Positions 20,293 through 32,007 of a stretch of 64,000 nucleotides of DNA are shown piece by piece. Position 1 is the first letter of the stretch; each line of letters starts with the position of its first letter. The notes under the pieces are model-generated. The model made no database searches, was not told where the DNA came from, and saw nothing but the letters and a program-made list of their open reading frames with translations. The translations under genes were made by a program, and so were the position numbers. The stretch is from Bacteroidota bacterium (lineage in GTDB: Bacteria > Bacteroidota > Bacteroidia > NS11-12g > UBA955): contig JAURFW010000008.1 of assembly GCA_030834125.1 (NCBI GenBank), positions 28,459-92,458 on the forward strand, read 5' to 3'.

Positions 20293-21537
20293 TTGATTCG
20301 CGTAATTTACCAATTTGCCATACTAATCACTTCCCCATTATGGGATGTCGCTGCATTTTTTTCTCCAAAAATCAAAGCAATTGTAAATGGTCGAAAAGAA
20401 ACAAATTCAGGTTTAAGAAATTTAAAACCCAGCTTAAAAAAGCGTATTTGGATTCATTCTGCATCTCTTGGAGAATTTGAAATGGCTTTGCCTTTAGTAG
20501 AGGTTCTAAACGATGGATCATGTGAATTTCACTTTTCATTTTATTCTCCATCGGGATATGAAAATGCAAAACTAACTAATACCAATTCATTCAAATGGTA
20601 TTTGTTGAATGACTCAATGAGCGATGCTAAAAATTGGATTAAACACTTAAGTCCGCAACTAGCCATTTTTGTTAAGTATGAATTTTGGCTAAATCACTTG
20701 ATAGCCACTAATAAAAACAATATACCGTTTATCTATTGGAATGTGCTTCTCCGAAAAGATCACTTTCTTAATAATTGGTATGCCAAATCATGGTGGAAAG
20801 AGTTAAAAAAAGCGAAAAAAGTATTTGTTCAAAATGAATTTACAAAAGAAGTTTTTCATCAAAAACAAATTCCGGCTGAAACCATAGGTGATATTCGCTT
20901 CTTAAGAAGCTCTCAATCATTGAATAGACCATCAGATTTATCTAAGGAATGGCAACTTGAATTGAAAAAATTCCAGAATATCATATTTGGAAGTTCTTGG
21001 GATATTGAGGAACAAGCAGCATTTGAGTACCTAAAGAACTCTTCAAATAACAACTTTAAAGTAGTATTGGTTCCCCACGATGTAAGTAAGAATAATATAA
21101 ATAGATTAATTAATCAATTTAAACAATTTGGTATTTTTCTATACTCAAATGGCACTCCAAATAAATTAAACTCAAATCGAGTATTGTTAATAGATACTAT
21201 TGGCCTACTTCAATCAGTATACCGAGTTGGATCATTTGCAGTAGTTGGAGGTGGATTTAAAAATGCTTTACATAATATAATTGAGCCTTTATCCTGTAGT
21301 TTACCAGTAATCTGCGGAGATCAGACCGAAAAATTCCCAGAGGCAAAATTTGCTTTAAATAATAAAGCACTTATTCAGTGTACAACACCAATCGATATCG
21401 CTAATACGATTGTGCAACTAGTCGATTGTCCTGAATTAATGGTAGAACATCGAGAATATGCATTTCACTTTTTTAATGAAAACTTGCCGGATTTGGACAA
21501 TGCTTTTTATTATTGCCGCTCCTTGATGACAAATTGA
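20293..21537 (+). CDS. waaA: 3-deoxy-D-manno-octulosonic acid (Kdo) transferase
   Basis: IWIHSASLGEFEMALPLVEVL; FVKYEFWLNHL; VGGGFKNALHNIIEPLSCSLPVICGDQTEKFPEA. Confidence 0.9.
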   Translation: MIRVIYQFAILITSPLWDVAAFFSPKIKAIVNGRKETNSGLRNLKPSLKKRIWIHSASLGEFEMALPLVEVLNDGSCEFHFSFYSPSGYENAKLTNTNSFKWYLLNDSMSDAKNWIKHLSPQLAIFVKYEFWLNHLIATNKNNIPFIYWNVLLRKDHFLNNWYAKSWWKELKKAKKVFVQNEFTKEVFHQKQIPAETIGDIRFLRSSQSLNRPSDLSKEWQLELKKFQNIIFGSSWDIEEQAAFEYLKNSSNNNFKVVLVPHDVSKNNINRLINQFKQFGIFLYSNGTPNKLNSNRVLLIDTIGLLQSVYRVGSFAVVGGGFKNALHNIIEPLSCSLPVICGDQTEKFPEAKFALNNKALIQCTTPIDIANTIVQLVDCPELMVEHREYAFHFFNENLPDLDNAFYYCRSLMTN

Positions 21538-21658
21538 CACGCACCGCGTACATTTTGACATTTTTTTTTTTTCATTTTACACATTTAGAGGAAAAAATAC
21601 AGTTGGCATAGAATTCGTTAATGCAGTGATGTACAAATAATTAATTAAACGCAATTTT

Positions 21659-21934
21659 ATGTCAGTAAACATCAAACCATTAGCTGACCGTGTTCTGATA
21701 GAACCGGTAGCTGCAGAACAAACAACAGCATCGGGTATTATTATACCAGATACTGCTAAAGAAAAACCTCAAAAAGGAAAAGTAGTAGCGGTTGGTTCTG
21801 GGAAACCAGATGAACCTATGACAGTTAAAGAAGGTGATGTAGTACTTTACGGAAAGTATGCTGGAACCGAAATCAATGTTGACGGTAACGACTACCTAAT
21901 CATGAAAGAAAGCGACATTTTGGCAATTGTTTAA
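21659..21934 (+). CDS. groES: Co-chaperonin GroES
   Basis: [44 protein letters not shown]. Confidence 0.97.
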   Translation: MSVNIKPLADRVLIEPVAAEQTTASGIIIPDTAKEKPQKGKVVAVGSGKPDEPMTVKEGDVVLYGKYAGTEINVDGNDYLIMKESDILAIV

Positions 21935-23599
<1,665 letters not shown>

Positions 23600-23622
23600 A
23601 ATCCAAAAATAGTTTAGTGTTT

Positions 23623-23650
23623 AAAAGAGACCTCCACGGAGGTCTCTTTT
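23623..23650 (+). terminator. Rho-independent terminator after groEL
   Basis: AAAAGAGACCTCC-ac-GGAGGTCTCTTTT, near-perfect stem with T-run, followed by gtttt. Confidence 0.9.
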
Positions 23651-23682
23651 GTTTTATTAGAATCAACAAAGACTGAAATCTG

Positions 23683-23690
23683 TATCTTTG
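23683..23690 (+). promoter_or_regulatory. -7 box TATCTTTG, 4 nt before ruvX ATG
   Basis: Exact TAnnTTTG. Confidence 0.75.
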
Positions 23691-23694
23691 TGGT

Positions 23695-24108
23695 ATGGGT
23701 AGAATAATGGGTATAGATTTTGGCATTAAGCGCATTGGTATTGCGATTTCCGACCCAATGAATTCCTTTGCCCAACCTCTTGACACTATCCTAACCCAGG
23801 ATTTTCCTACTTGGATTAAGAACTACACTATTAATCATGAAATTGATTCATTTGTGGTAGGTCTGCCAAGAAATCTAAATGGTGAAGAAACCCATGCAAC
23901 ACGACCTACAATGCAGTTTATTGAATGGTTAAACAACCAATATTCAAATATTCCTGTAAACACCATCGACGAGAGATTAAGTAGCAGAGAAGCTCAAAAT
24001 GAAATCCTTAAAATGGGGGTGCCAAAAAGTAAAAGAAAAGAAAAAGGACGAATTGACAATGTCGCCGCTACCTTAATATTACAAACCTTTTTAGATACCA
24101 AGAATTAA
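23695..24108 (+). CDS. ruvX: Putative pre-16S rRNA nuclease/Holliday junction resolvase (YqgF)
   Basis: MGIDFGIKRIGIAISDP; VVGLPRNLNGEET; IDERLSSREAQ; DNVAATLILQTFL. Confidence 0.93.
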   Translation: MGRIMGIDFGIKRIGIAISDPMNSFAQPLDTILTQDFPTWIKNYTINHEIDSFVVGLPRNLNGEETHATRPTMQFIEWLNNQYSNIPVNTIDERLSSREAQNEILKMGVPKSKRKEKGRIDNVAATLILQTFLDTKN

Positions 24109-24110
24109 AA

Positions 24111-24662
24111 ATGATACTTCCTATTTATGCATTCGGACAACCCGTATTGAGAAAACCAACAGAAGAAATAGAGGACAACTCAGACGAATTGCAACAACTC
24201 ATAGATGATATGTTTGAAACTATGTATGAAAGCAATGGAATAGGCTTGGCGGCACCTCAGATTGGTAAAGCTTTACGCTTATTTATTTTAGATGGCTCTG
24301 AAATTGAAAACATAAAACCGGAAGGATTTAAGGAAGTATTTATAAACCCGCAAATTGAAGATGAATTTGGTATCAAATGGGAATTTGAAGAAGGCTGTTT
24401 AAGTATTCCTGATATTAGAGCAAATGTTATACGACACGCCGAATTGAAAATTAATTATTTAGACAGAGATTTTAAGGAACATACAAAAACATTCGACGGG
24501 ATGGCAGCACGTATCATCCAGCATGAATATGATCATATTGAAGGTATTCTTTTTACAGATCGCATAGCGCCTCTCAAACGAAGTATGCTAAAAAGGAGGC
24601 TTGAAAGTATTTCTAAAGGAAGAGTTAATGTTGGATATAAAATGAAATTCCCTAACCGTTGA
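24111..24662 (+). CDS. def: Peptide deformylase
   Basis: GIGLAAPQIG; EEGCLSIP; QHEYDHIEGILF. Confidence 0.96.
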   Translation: MILPIYAFGQPVLRKPTEEIEDNSDELQQLIDDMFETMYESNGIGLAAPQIGKALRLFILDGSEIENIKPEGFKEVFINPQIEDEFGIKWEFEEGCLSIPDIRANVIRHAELKINYLDRDFKEHTKTFDGMAARIIQHEYDHIEGILFTDRIAPLKRSMLKRRLESISKGRVNVGYKMKFPNR

Positions 24663-25519
24663 TTAGGTATTATTTAAATATTATACGTCCAATAAATTTA
24701 TTCCTTACTGCACTAACGCAGTTACTTTTTTACATTTCTGCTTCACGAATTAATTCTGGATTTTCTGTAATAAACTTCCAAAACATCAGACTCCCGGAAG
24801 CAATTACCTCGATGCTAGCTTGCTTATTCGTTGCCGGAGGTGGATATGTTATCAATGATCTTTTTGATATTAAATCCGACAAAATCAATAAACCCAAGCG
24901 CTTGATAGCGGGTATTCACATCTCTCATAAAAATCTAAAGATTTATTATTCAATATTAACAACACTTGGAATTATACTTGGATTTATAACTGGCTTAGGA
25001 ATGGGAATATTATGTGTGGCAATTGCCGTGCTATTGTATTTCTATTCATCAGATTTTAAAGGAGAGTATTTAGTAGGAAATCTATTAGTAAGCCTATTAG
25101 CCGGAATGGTTGTTTATATAGCCTCTCGGGGTGTATTTTTAGTTGAAAAGGCTTTTTTTGCCGAATATGCAATGATTGCCTTTTCTGTTACCTACGCAAG
25201 AGAATTAGTTAAGGATTGGGAAGATCAAGAAGGAGATGCTTCCGTTGGGCACAAAACTTTTGCTGTTACGAGAGGGTTAAGACCGACTAAACTATTTACT
25301 TGGGTTCATTTAGGAATTACGGTTATTTTTTTATTAATGATTGGGATTCACTCAGGACAAATTGAATTTTGGTTATTTTCAGGATTGATAATCATTCCTT
25401 ACAATATTTGGATTGCTTGGAAGATAATCCATTCAAATGCCAAAGTAGAATTTACGAATGTTTCCAAGCATTTAAAATATCTAATGTTTATTGGATTACT
25501 CTCCTCTATTCTTTGCTAG
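24659..25519 (+). CDS. UbiA-family prenyltransferase
   Basis: YVINDLFDIKSDKINKPKRLIAG (NDxxDxxxD) and multiple TM helices. TTG start overlaps the def stop. Confidence 0.85.
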   Translation: MIRYYLNIIRPINLFLTALTQLLFYISASRINSGFSVINFQNIRLPEAITSMLACLFVAGGGYVINDLFDIKSDKINKPKRLIAGIHISHKNLKIYYSILTTLGIILGFITGLGMGILCVAIAVLLYFYSSDFKGEYLVGNLLVSLLAGMVVYIASRGVFLVEKAFFAEYAMIAFSVTYARELVKDWEDQEGDASVGHKTFAVTRGLRPTKLFTWVHLGITVIFLLMIGIHSGQIEFWLFSGLIIIPYNIWIAWKIIHSNAKVEFTNVSKHLKYLMFIGLLSSILC

Positions 25520-26097
25520 TTTGAATTTTGAGCTCCCCAATCTTCAGCAACCTTTTCAAACTCATCATACCATTCTTTTCCCATTTTTCGTATAAGTGGT
25601 TCTTTTAAAAATTGATATACAGGTACATTCATTAGATTTCCTGCATCACATGCCGCACCGCAAATATCCCAATCATGATAATTCAAAGCAGTATACTTCC
25701 CATATCGTTTAGCTCTTATTGGATAAAGATGACAGCTCATTGGCTTTTTAAAATCAATTTTCCCTTCCTCATAGGCCTTTTCAATAGAACACTTTGCAGT
25801 ACCATCACTCTCAATCCTCACAAAAACACAAGCCCCATTAGAACTACAAGAAGTAACTAAATCCTTATCAATATCTCGAGTATAAAAACCTTCTTCTGCT
25901 AGCAACTTTAATCCTTCATCACTCATGAAAGGCCTCACTTTTTCTATTAATCCTTCAATTATTGAAAGTTCATCATGTAATAATGGTGCTCCCGCATCTC
26001 CTTGTATACAACATTCACCTTTACACTTATCTAATTGACAAATAAACTTTCTTTCAATTACGTCTTCAGATACTAATGCGTCACCGACAATAATCAT
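25516..26097 (-). CDS. DUF3109 family cysteine-rich protein
   Basis: KFICQLDKCKGECCIQGDAGAPL cysteine cluster and FKKPMSCHLYPIR...CGAACDAG. Confidence 0.8.
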   Translation of the reverse strand: MIIVGDALVSEDVIERKFICQLDKCKGECCIQGDAGAPLLHDELSIIEGLIEKVRPFMSDEGLKLLAEEGFYTRDIDKDLVTSCSSNGACVFVRIESDGTAKCSIEKAYEEGKIDFKKPMSCHLYPIRAKRYGKYTALNYHDWDICGAACDAGNLMNVPVYQFLKEPLIRKMGKEWYDEFEKVAEDWGAQNSN

Positions 26098-26099
26098 AG

Positions 26100-26606
26100 T
26101 TATTTTAAATATTCAGAAGGGCCTATATCCTCCAATTTCTTCGCTTTCTCCAATACGGCATCCTCCATATTTTTCTTATATTCGGCAACCTTGTTTCTGA
26201 CCTCTACATCATAAACACCTAAAATTTGCGCAGCAAGAATGCCGGCATTTTTTGCTCCATTTATGGCAACTGTAGCAACTGGGACACCTGGGGGCATCTG
26301 AACTATAGAATATAAACTATCTAGACCACTCATCGATTTGGATTTAACAGGAACACCAATTACCGGCAAGGGCGTTATTGCTGCAATCATTCCAGGTAAA
26401 TGAGCTGCACCGCCGGCACCAGCTATAATTACCTCTAACCCTCTATCCACCGCACTTTCCGCATAGTTAAATAGTCGCTCAGGTGTTCTGTGAGCAGAAA
26501 CTATGGTAATCTCAGCTTCTAGGCCAAATTCCTGCAGAACATCAAAAGCTTCATTCATTACTGGTAGGTCGCTATCACTACCCATTATTATTCCTATTTT
26601 TTTCAT
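26100..26606 (-). CDS. purE: 5-(carboxyamino)imidazole ribonucleotide mutase
   Basis: [41 protein letters not shown]. Confidence 0.96.
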   Translation of the reverse strand: MKKIGIIMGSDSDLPVMNEAFDVLQEFGLEAEITIVSAHRTPERLFNYAESAVDRGLEVIIAGAGGAAHLPGMIAAITPLPVIGVPVKSKSMSGLDSLYSIVQMPPGVPVATVAINGAKNAGILAAQILGVYDVEVRNKVAEYKKNMEDAVLEKAKKLEDIGPSEYLK

Positions 26607-27328
26607 GATGATTGTGGAGTATTTTTTAAAGTTATTAATGAAATTAATATGTAACTAAAATAAAACAATATTATTCCATAGGACTCAAATAATCCTATTG
26701 TAAAAAAGACCATCAAACCGATTAACACAAATCGCTTTAAATTATGCCCATCGGTTTTATTAAATTTCATTGACAGCATAGGATGATCGGAAATCATGAA
26801 ATATGCTGCTAAAATTGGCATATACAAGTAAACATAAAAATTATGAAAAATACCTATACCAGTGATAGACCATGAAGGAACCCAATTAGACTCATTCACC
26901 CAAGCCCATGAAGCTAATGCTAAACCCGTTATTGGTGTAGGTATTCCTTTAAAAGTAGTAGTTTGGTCTGAACTTAGATTAAAAACTGCTAACCTATATG
27001 CTGCGGCCAAGGGAATTGCGAGCCAAACATATTGATTAATACAAAAGCCAGTTGAAGGACAAAATCCGTATAACAACATGTAATGTCGCCAAATTAAACC
27101 GGGAACAATTCCAAATGAAACCAAATCTGCTAAGCTATCTAACTGCTTACCCAAATCACCTACAACTCCTAATAATCTAGCGACAAAACCATCAAAGAAA
27201 TCAAGAACACCGGCAATCAACATTAAAAAAAATGCCAACAATGGATTACCCTTAAAAACCTCGACAATTGCCAATAATCCACAAGTAAGATTACCAAGGG
27301 TTATCAAATTTGGCAAAGACTTAAACAT
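26603..27328 (-). CDS. pssA: CDP-alcohol phosphatidyltransferase (phosphatidylserine synthase-like)
   Basis: [51 protein letters not shown] (CDP-OH-P transferase motif). Confidence 0.88.
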   Translation of the reverse strand: MFKSLPNLITLGNLTCGLLAIVEVFKGNPLLAFFLMLIAGVLDFFDGFVARLLGVVGDLGKQLDSLADLVSFGIVPGLIWRHYMLLYGFCPSTGFCINQYVWLAIPLAAAYRLAVFNLSSDQTTTFKGIPTPITGLALASWAWVNESNWVPSWSITGIGIFHNFYVYLYMPILAAYFMISDHPMLSMKFNKTDGHNLKRFVLIGLMVFFTIGLFESYGIILFYFSYILISLITLKNTPQSS

Positions 27329-27343
27329 TACACAAAATTAGTT

Positions 27344-29281
27344 TTAATTATTGAAAAAGAAGGAAAGATGCGCCCCAACACTCCAGTAACTCAATCCGGA
27401 CTTATCATTAACACCTTCGTATTTGATTGTAGTATTACTGTAATACCAATCATTAGTACCTAATGATTCTCTAAATCTAAACTGTAAACCAAATCCTATA
27501 TGCTTATCAGGCAAATAGTCTAAAACAAAATCTCCACCCAATAACCACTGTGGTTGATACACTTCTTGCTGAATAACTGCCGGGGGATTCACAATATTGA
27601 CATTCATAGCCTCATAGGTAAGTCGTTGGACAAAATAAGAAGCAGCACCTAATATATGTACATTTATCTTCCTTGAATAATAATTCCCCCCAAAAATAAA
27701 ATCAAAAGAATAAGCCGATAATAAATATCGACGTGTTTCATCTTGAAATATGCTCACTTTGGCTGGATACTCCTTTGAAGTTGTGTTACTTTGAATAAGT
27801 GAGTATCCAACACCCGTAGTTATTAAACCACGATTCCACTTAACATTACCATATATCTCCGCTAAAACCGGTGATCGATAGGGCAAACCTAAATCATTTA
27901 TAAAATGGTATTCCAACGAATTGCTTAATATTTGGGGGTACGCATATCCAAACGGCGTTAAACTAACTGTCTTCTTTCGTTTACTTTTGTATTTAATCTT
28001 TTCATCAACACCCGATTTACGTAATTCAACATCGGAATAACAAATAATTGCCCATTTAAATTTTCGCGATAATTGGTATAATTCTTTTCCCTTCTCATAT
28101 AAATTAAACAATGCCAAACCTTCAAGATTTAATGCTTTAAGTTTATCCAATTCACTATGTAAATCAGAAGTGCTTTCTATATTCTCCGCTGTAATAGCAT
28201 TAGAGCGATCTGAATAAAAAATACCAATATTTAAAATTGAATCTTTTCCGCCAAAATATTTGCTTGATAACTGATTCAATACACTTTTGTAATTGTACCA
28301 CCCACAGTCAACATCTGACTGGGTCAATGATATATGACAGCGACCGAATTGGCCAAAGAACCCTTCGTCCGGATTTTCTCTCAAAGCTTTTGAAAACCTC
28401 TCAAATAGGACATGTTCTCTCCATATATATTGCTGATTTGAATTATCTAAAGCATTCCAAACATTATATTCTTTTACACCCTTGAAGGCTTCAATAAATT
28501 CAATTGAATCTGTAGCTAACCAATTTGTAATTTCTGACCAATGCTCGATAATTGATTTCTCGATATGAATACTGTTACTCTGAAAATCACTTCTTATTTC
28601 TTCCAACTGGGTTTTCCACTTATCTAGTTTTTCAGTTCGAGCTCTTAATGAGTCAATATTTTGAGATTCAGAAATATCAAAATCTATAAGTCTATTCGAA
28701 TATCCAAAAGTTGATTCATACATTACCAATTTAATTGTGCTGAGAATTCCAATAGGAATTTCTACTTTATTCGAGCGATTTCTTAAAATTTCCGCGACAC
28801 GTTCTATTGCTAAATCATCAAACCTTTCAATGTCCGCGCCGTGAATGTGTATCCTATCGTTCAAAGGTAATTTTTGATTCCAATCGTGAAGTTTTTTAAA
28901 GAATTTAAAATACTCAACTGAAGAAATACCTTTAATTAATTTCTCTGCATAATCATCACTTTCAACTACATATCGTTCTAGATAATATGCTCTAGCTGGA
29001 CTAAGTTCTAATATGTAATGGCGATATCCTGCCCTTTCATACAATAAGCGCATTAAAGAATATTCTAAAACAGAATTAAAACCTATTTCTAAATGATTCT
29101 CACCAGATAAAACAACACGACAATTAATTGCCGAATCTACCAACTCTAATAAACCTGGATTTTGGTCATATTTTTCTGGGTTAAAATTCAATCCTTTTGC
29201 CGTGGGTATACTCTGAGCACAAGCAGTGTTCACAATTCCTGCAGTTAATAGATAAAAAACAAACAACCTAATGATTTTCAT
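27344..29281 (-). CDS. Exported erythromycin-esterase/ChaN-like domain protein with C-terminal beta-barrel-like region
   Basis: Signal peptide (NTACAQ); VVLSGENHLEIGFNSVLEYSLMRLLYERAGYRHYILELSP; IHIHGADIERFD; GQFGRCHISLT; strand-rich C-terminus ...SVGAHLSFFFNN. Confidence 0.5.
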   Translation of the reverse strand: MKIIRLFVFYLLTAGIVNTACAQSIPTAKGLNFNPEKYDQNPGLLELVDSAINCRVVLSGENHLEIGFNSVLEYSLMRLLYERAGYRHYILELSPARAYYLERYVVESDDYAEKLIKGISSVEYFKFFKKLHDWNQKLPLNDRIHIHGADIERFDDLAIERVAEILRNRSNKVEIPIGILSTIKLVMYESTFGYSNRLIDFDISESQNIDSLRARTEKLDKWKTQLEEIRSDFQSNSIHIEKSIIEHWSEITNWLATDSIEFIEAFKGVKEYNVWNALDNSNQQYIWREHVLFERFSKALRENPDEGFFGQFGRCHISLTQSDVDCGWYNYKSVLNQLSSKYFGGKDSILNIGIFYSDRSNAITAENIESTSDLHSELDKLKALNLEGLALFNLYEKGKELYQLSRKFKWAIICYSDVELRKSGVDEKIKYKSKRKKTVSLTPFGYAYPQILSNSLEYHFINDLGLPYRSPVLAEIYGNVKWNRGLITTGVGYSLIQSNTTSKEYPAKVSIFQDETRRYLLSAYSFDFIFGGNYYSRKINVHILGAASYFVQRLTYEAMNVNIVNPPAVIQQEVYQPQWLLGGDFVLDYLPDKHIGFGLQFRFRESLGTNDWYYSNTTIKYEGVNDKSGLSYWSVGAHLSFFFNN

Positions 29282-29283
29282 CC

Positions 29284-30984
29284 CTAAAATAACTTATAAC
29301 TAATCACAGATTGAACAAAAAATCCTGAATGTGAATATGAACTTTCAGAATTAATAAATTGATCTTTATTCTCCCACCGATTATCGGTTAAATCAAATTG
29401 GTATTGAGCAAGGAATTCTATCGATAAGTCACCAAATTTCAGACCAATGTCTGCCCCAATACCAAGGCTAAAACCATCATTAAATATGCTTTTTAAAGGT
29501 TCAGGGTTAGAAAGATTTAAAGGAATATTATCAAACCAGGATAATGTAGAATTAGAAAATACAAAAGACTCATTAATGCCAAAGGAGATAGTTTGATTTC
29601 CTAATATTCTGGTTGATCCCAATAATTGAAATTGTTGAATATCATAATTTGAACCATTCTCATCTAATGCAACACTCTTCCTTCCATAGCTAATAATAGC
29701 CTTATTCCCTTCACCAAAATGGAAACCAAAGGCAATTCCGGTTTGAACAATAGCATTTATCGAATTTAATTGTCTACTATTTAGAGACTCATTTAGAGTT
29801 TCTGTATTAGTAAGAATTAAACTAAGCAATGGGCCGAAATAAATACCCTTTTTATCAATCCTCTTATAGTTAAACTCTTCTGTAATCTCTTCTTCAGCAT
29901 AATCTATATCATATAATTCGGGAATATAAATAATTCCCCAGGGCACATTATTTATTCCGTGAATTTCTACATCTGCTGGTAATAATCTCTTCTGTGAAGG
30001 GTCAATATTTCCAAAAAAATCTCTTTGGGACTTTAAGTTAGGAAAATAAGTTAGTGCTTGTCTAATGCTTAAAAGATCTACCCCAAGAGTTTTCTCTGTG
30101 AAAGTATCTGAGAATTCATAATCATCAACAAAAAACCAAAAATGTTTATTAAAATTATTTAAGGCTTCTTTTTTTTCCGATGTTTTTTGGCACCAATCAA
30201 CAATGCTCTTGTAATGCTCAATTAATGTATGAACGTGATATCCCGGGTTTGTTTTATACTCTGTAAATAATGGTATCAAATCACCCCATAACTCCGAACC
30301 ACCTAAGCTCTGAACGATATTATCAAGCGATTTTAAAGAGTCAAGCGCAAAATTAAAGGTTGCATAAAAATCGTTATCAATGGGTTTGTCTTGATCATCT
30401 TCAGTACTTAGCTCTTTATAACGCTGGTAAGATTTAATTGATTCGGTATTTATATCGAAAGATTCATAATCCCAGAAAACATCATTTAATAAGCTCATGA
30501 TAAGATCTTTCTCTTCAAATATCATTGAGTGAGACGAAGTATAAAATGATTCCCATTTCACTTGAACTAATCTCATTTTTACTCGCTTTGAAGAATCCAA
30601 GATATCAAACCAATCTCTAAACGGTCTAAATTGATCCAGTTGCATGTACTTAAATCGCTCACTGGTATCACGTCTTGTTTCGGCTAGTTCAGCCTCTGAT
30701 AAATGAATAATGCGATTAATAATTGGCGCATACAGCGGCTTGATTCTTGTGTAAATTACTTGAGTGTCGGAAAATTCTTCCTTACTCAAATATTCAAGCA
30801 TCCAAAATATTTCCTTAAACTCTTGCTGAAATCTTTCAAAAGGAGAAAACTTTTGTTTATCTGAAAATTTACAATTGGTAGTATGGACTACCCACTGAGA
30901 GCTATCGTTGGATTTACTCAATAATGACTTATTATTTAGAATACATAGAAAAAAAACAACTAAATATGGGATAACCCTAGGCAT
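29284..30984 (-). CDS. Hypothetical exported protein with helical N-terminal half and beta-barrel-like C-terminus
   Basis: 566 aa ORF with N-terminal hydrophobic segment; C-terminal strands (ISFGINESFVFSN...LSIEFLAQYQFDL...SGFFVQSVISYKLF, terminal Phe). No family recognised. Confidence 0.45.
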   Translation of the reverse strand: MPRVIPYLVVFFLCILNNKSLLSKSNDSSQWVVHTTNCKFSDKQKFSPFERFQQEFKEIFWMLEYLSKEEFSDTQVIYTRIKPLYAPIINRIIHLSEAELAETRRDTSERFKYMQLDQFRPFRDWFDILDSSKRVKMRLVQVKWESFYTSSHSMIFEEKDLIMSLLNDVFWDYESFDINTESIKSYQRYKELSTEDDQDKPIDNDFYATFNFALDSLKSLDNIVQSLGGSELWGDLIPLFTEYKTNPGYHVHTLIEHYKSIVDWCQKTSEKKEALNNFNKHFWFFVDDYEFSDTFTEKTLGVDLLSIRQALTYFPNLKSQRDFFGNIDPSQKRLLPADVEIHGINNVPWGIIYIPELYDIDYAEEEITEEFNYKRIDKKGIYFGPLLSLILTNTETLNESLNSRQLNSINAIVQTGIAFGFHFGEGNKAIISYGRKSVALDENGSNYDIQQFQLLGSTRILGNQTISFGINESFVFSNSTLSWFDNIPLNLSNPEPLKSIFNDGFSLGIGADIGLKFGDLSIEFLAQYQFDLTDNRWENKDQFINSESSYSHSGFFVQSVISYKLF

Positions 30985-30992
30985 ATTATACT

Positions 30993-31880
30993 TTAAACGA
31001 TATTTAAAACTTGTTCTTTTATGTGTTCCAAGGTTTCCTTCATCTTGACAACGCCTTGTTGCATTAAGAAATAGTTGCTTTTCACCCCGAGAGTATTAAT
31101 TTCTCTACCCATTTCCTGAGCTATAAATTGCAGTTTCCTTCCTGTTGGTTCCTGTTGAAGCGTGTCTATGAAATATTTTATGTGCTGATTTAATCTTTGC
31201 TTTTCTTCGGAGATATCCCATTTATCTAAATAAATTAATAATTCCTGTTCCAACCTGTTCTCATCAACGTTATTCTCTCCAACATGCTCAAGAACATTTC
31301 CATAAACTCTCTCTCTCAGCGCTTCTCTCCTATCACCTTCTAAATTTTCAATTAGTATGAGCTCGTTGGAGATTTGGTGTATATACTCTTTTAATTGTTT
31401 ACCTGTTGCTGCTCCTTCTTCAATGCGATAATCATTAATTTTTTCAGAAGCGATTTGAGTGGCTTCAATAATTGCATCTTTTAATTCACTGCTTACTTCT
31501 TTCTCACCTAAGCCCAACACATCGGGAACTTTAAGTACCTCTCGCATTGGATCATTTAAAACAGTACCTAAATCAAATTCTAAATTACGAATGGCTTCCA
31601 AATACTGCTTCGCAAGTGGAAGGTTTATTCTGATTTCTTGATTTAAACCATTCTCTGATTCAACTTTAATATGATAGGAAACCGTTAGTGTACCTCGTGT
31701 TAATTTATCTGATAAAAATTTTCGAACTAGAGGATCAAGCTCAGCAAGGTATTTAGGTAGTCGAATTTCGGCATCGAAATATTTTCCGTTTAGCGCTTTT
31801 ATCTCACAAATAATTTTAGTTTGATCGCGTTCCACAATTCCTCTTCCAAAACCGGTCATGCTTTTTATTACATTGTGCAT
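30993..31880 (-). CDS. yicC: YicC family endoribonuclease-like protein
   Basis: IKSMTGFGRG...CEIKALNGKYFDAEIRLPKYL; C-terminal GRKLQFIAQEMGREINTLGVKSN. Confidence 0.93.
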   Translation of the reverse strand: MHNVIKSMTGFGRGIVERDQTKIICEIKALNGKYFDAEIRLPKYLAELDPLVRKFLSDKLTRGTLTVSYHIKVESENGLNQEIRINLPLAKQYLEAIRNLEFDLGTVLNDPMREVLKVPDVLGLGEKEVSSELKDAIIEATQIASEKINDYRIEEGAATGKQLKEYIHQISNELILIENLEGDRREALRERVYGNVLEHVGENNVDENRLEQELLIYLDKWDISEEKQRLNQHIKYFIDTLQQEPTGRKLQFIAQEMGREINTLGVKSNYFLMQQGVVKMKETLEHIKEQVLNIV

Positions 31881-31966
31881 TAGGCGAATTTAGTCAATTT
31901 TGCGAGACTCTAACAATCAAATAAGCCCTATAATCGTTTAGAATAAGAGTAATATTAAATATAAAC

Positions 31967-31974
31967 TACCTTTG
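31967..31974 (+). promoter_or_regulatory. -7 box TACCTTTG upstream of M28 lipoprotein gene
   Basis: Exact TAnnTTTG, 33 nt before ATG 32008. Confidence 0.6.
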
Positions 31975-32007
31975 TAATTACAGAATAATAAACAGAGAAA
32001 AACCTGT

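Noticed and set aside
21561-21572. T12 homopolymer before groES
   Set aside because: No preceding GC-rich stem, so not a convincing terminator; probably simple AT-rich sequence.
21538-21658. CIRCE/HrcA operator upstream of groES
   Set aside because: No TTAGCACTC-N9-GAGTGCTAA-like inverted repeat found by eye.
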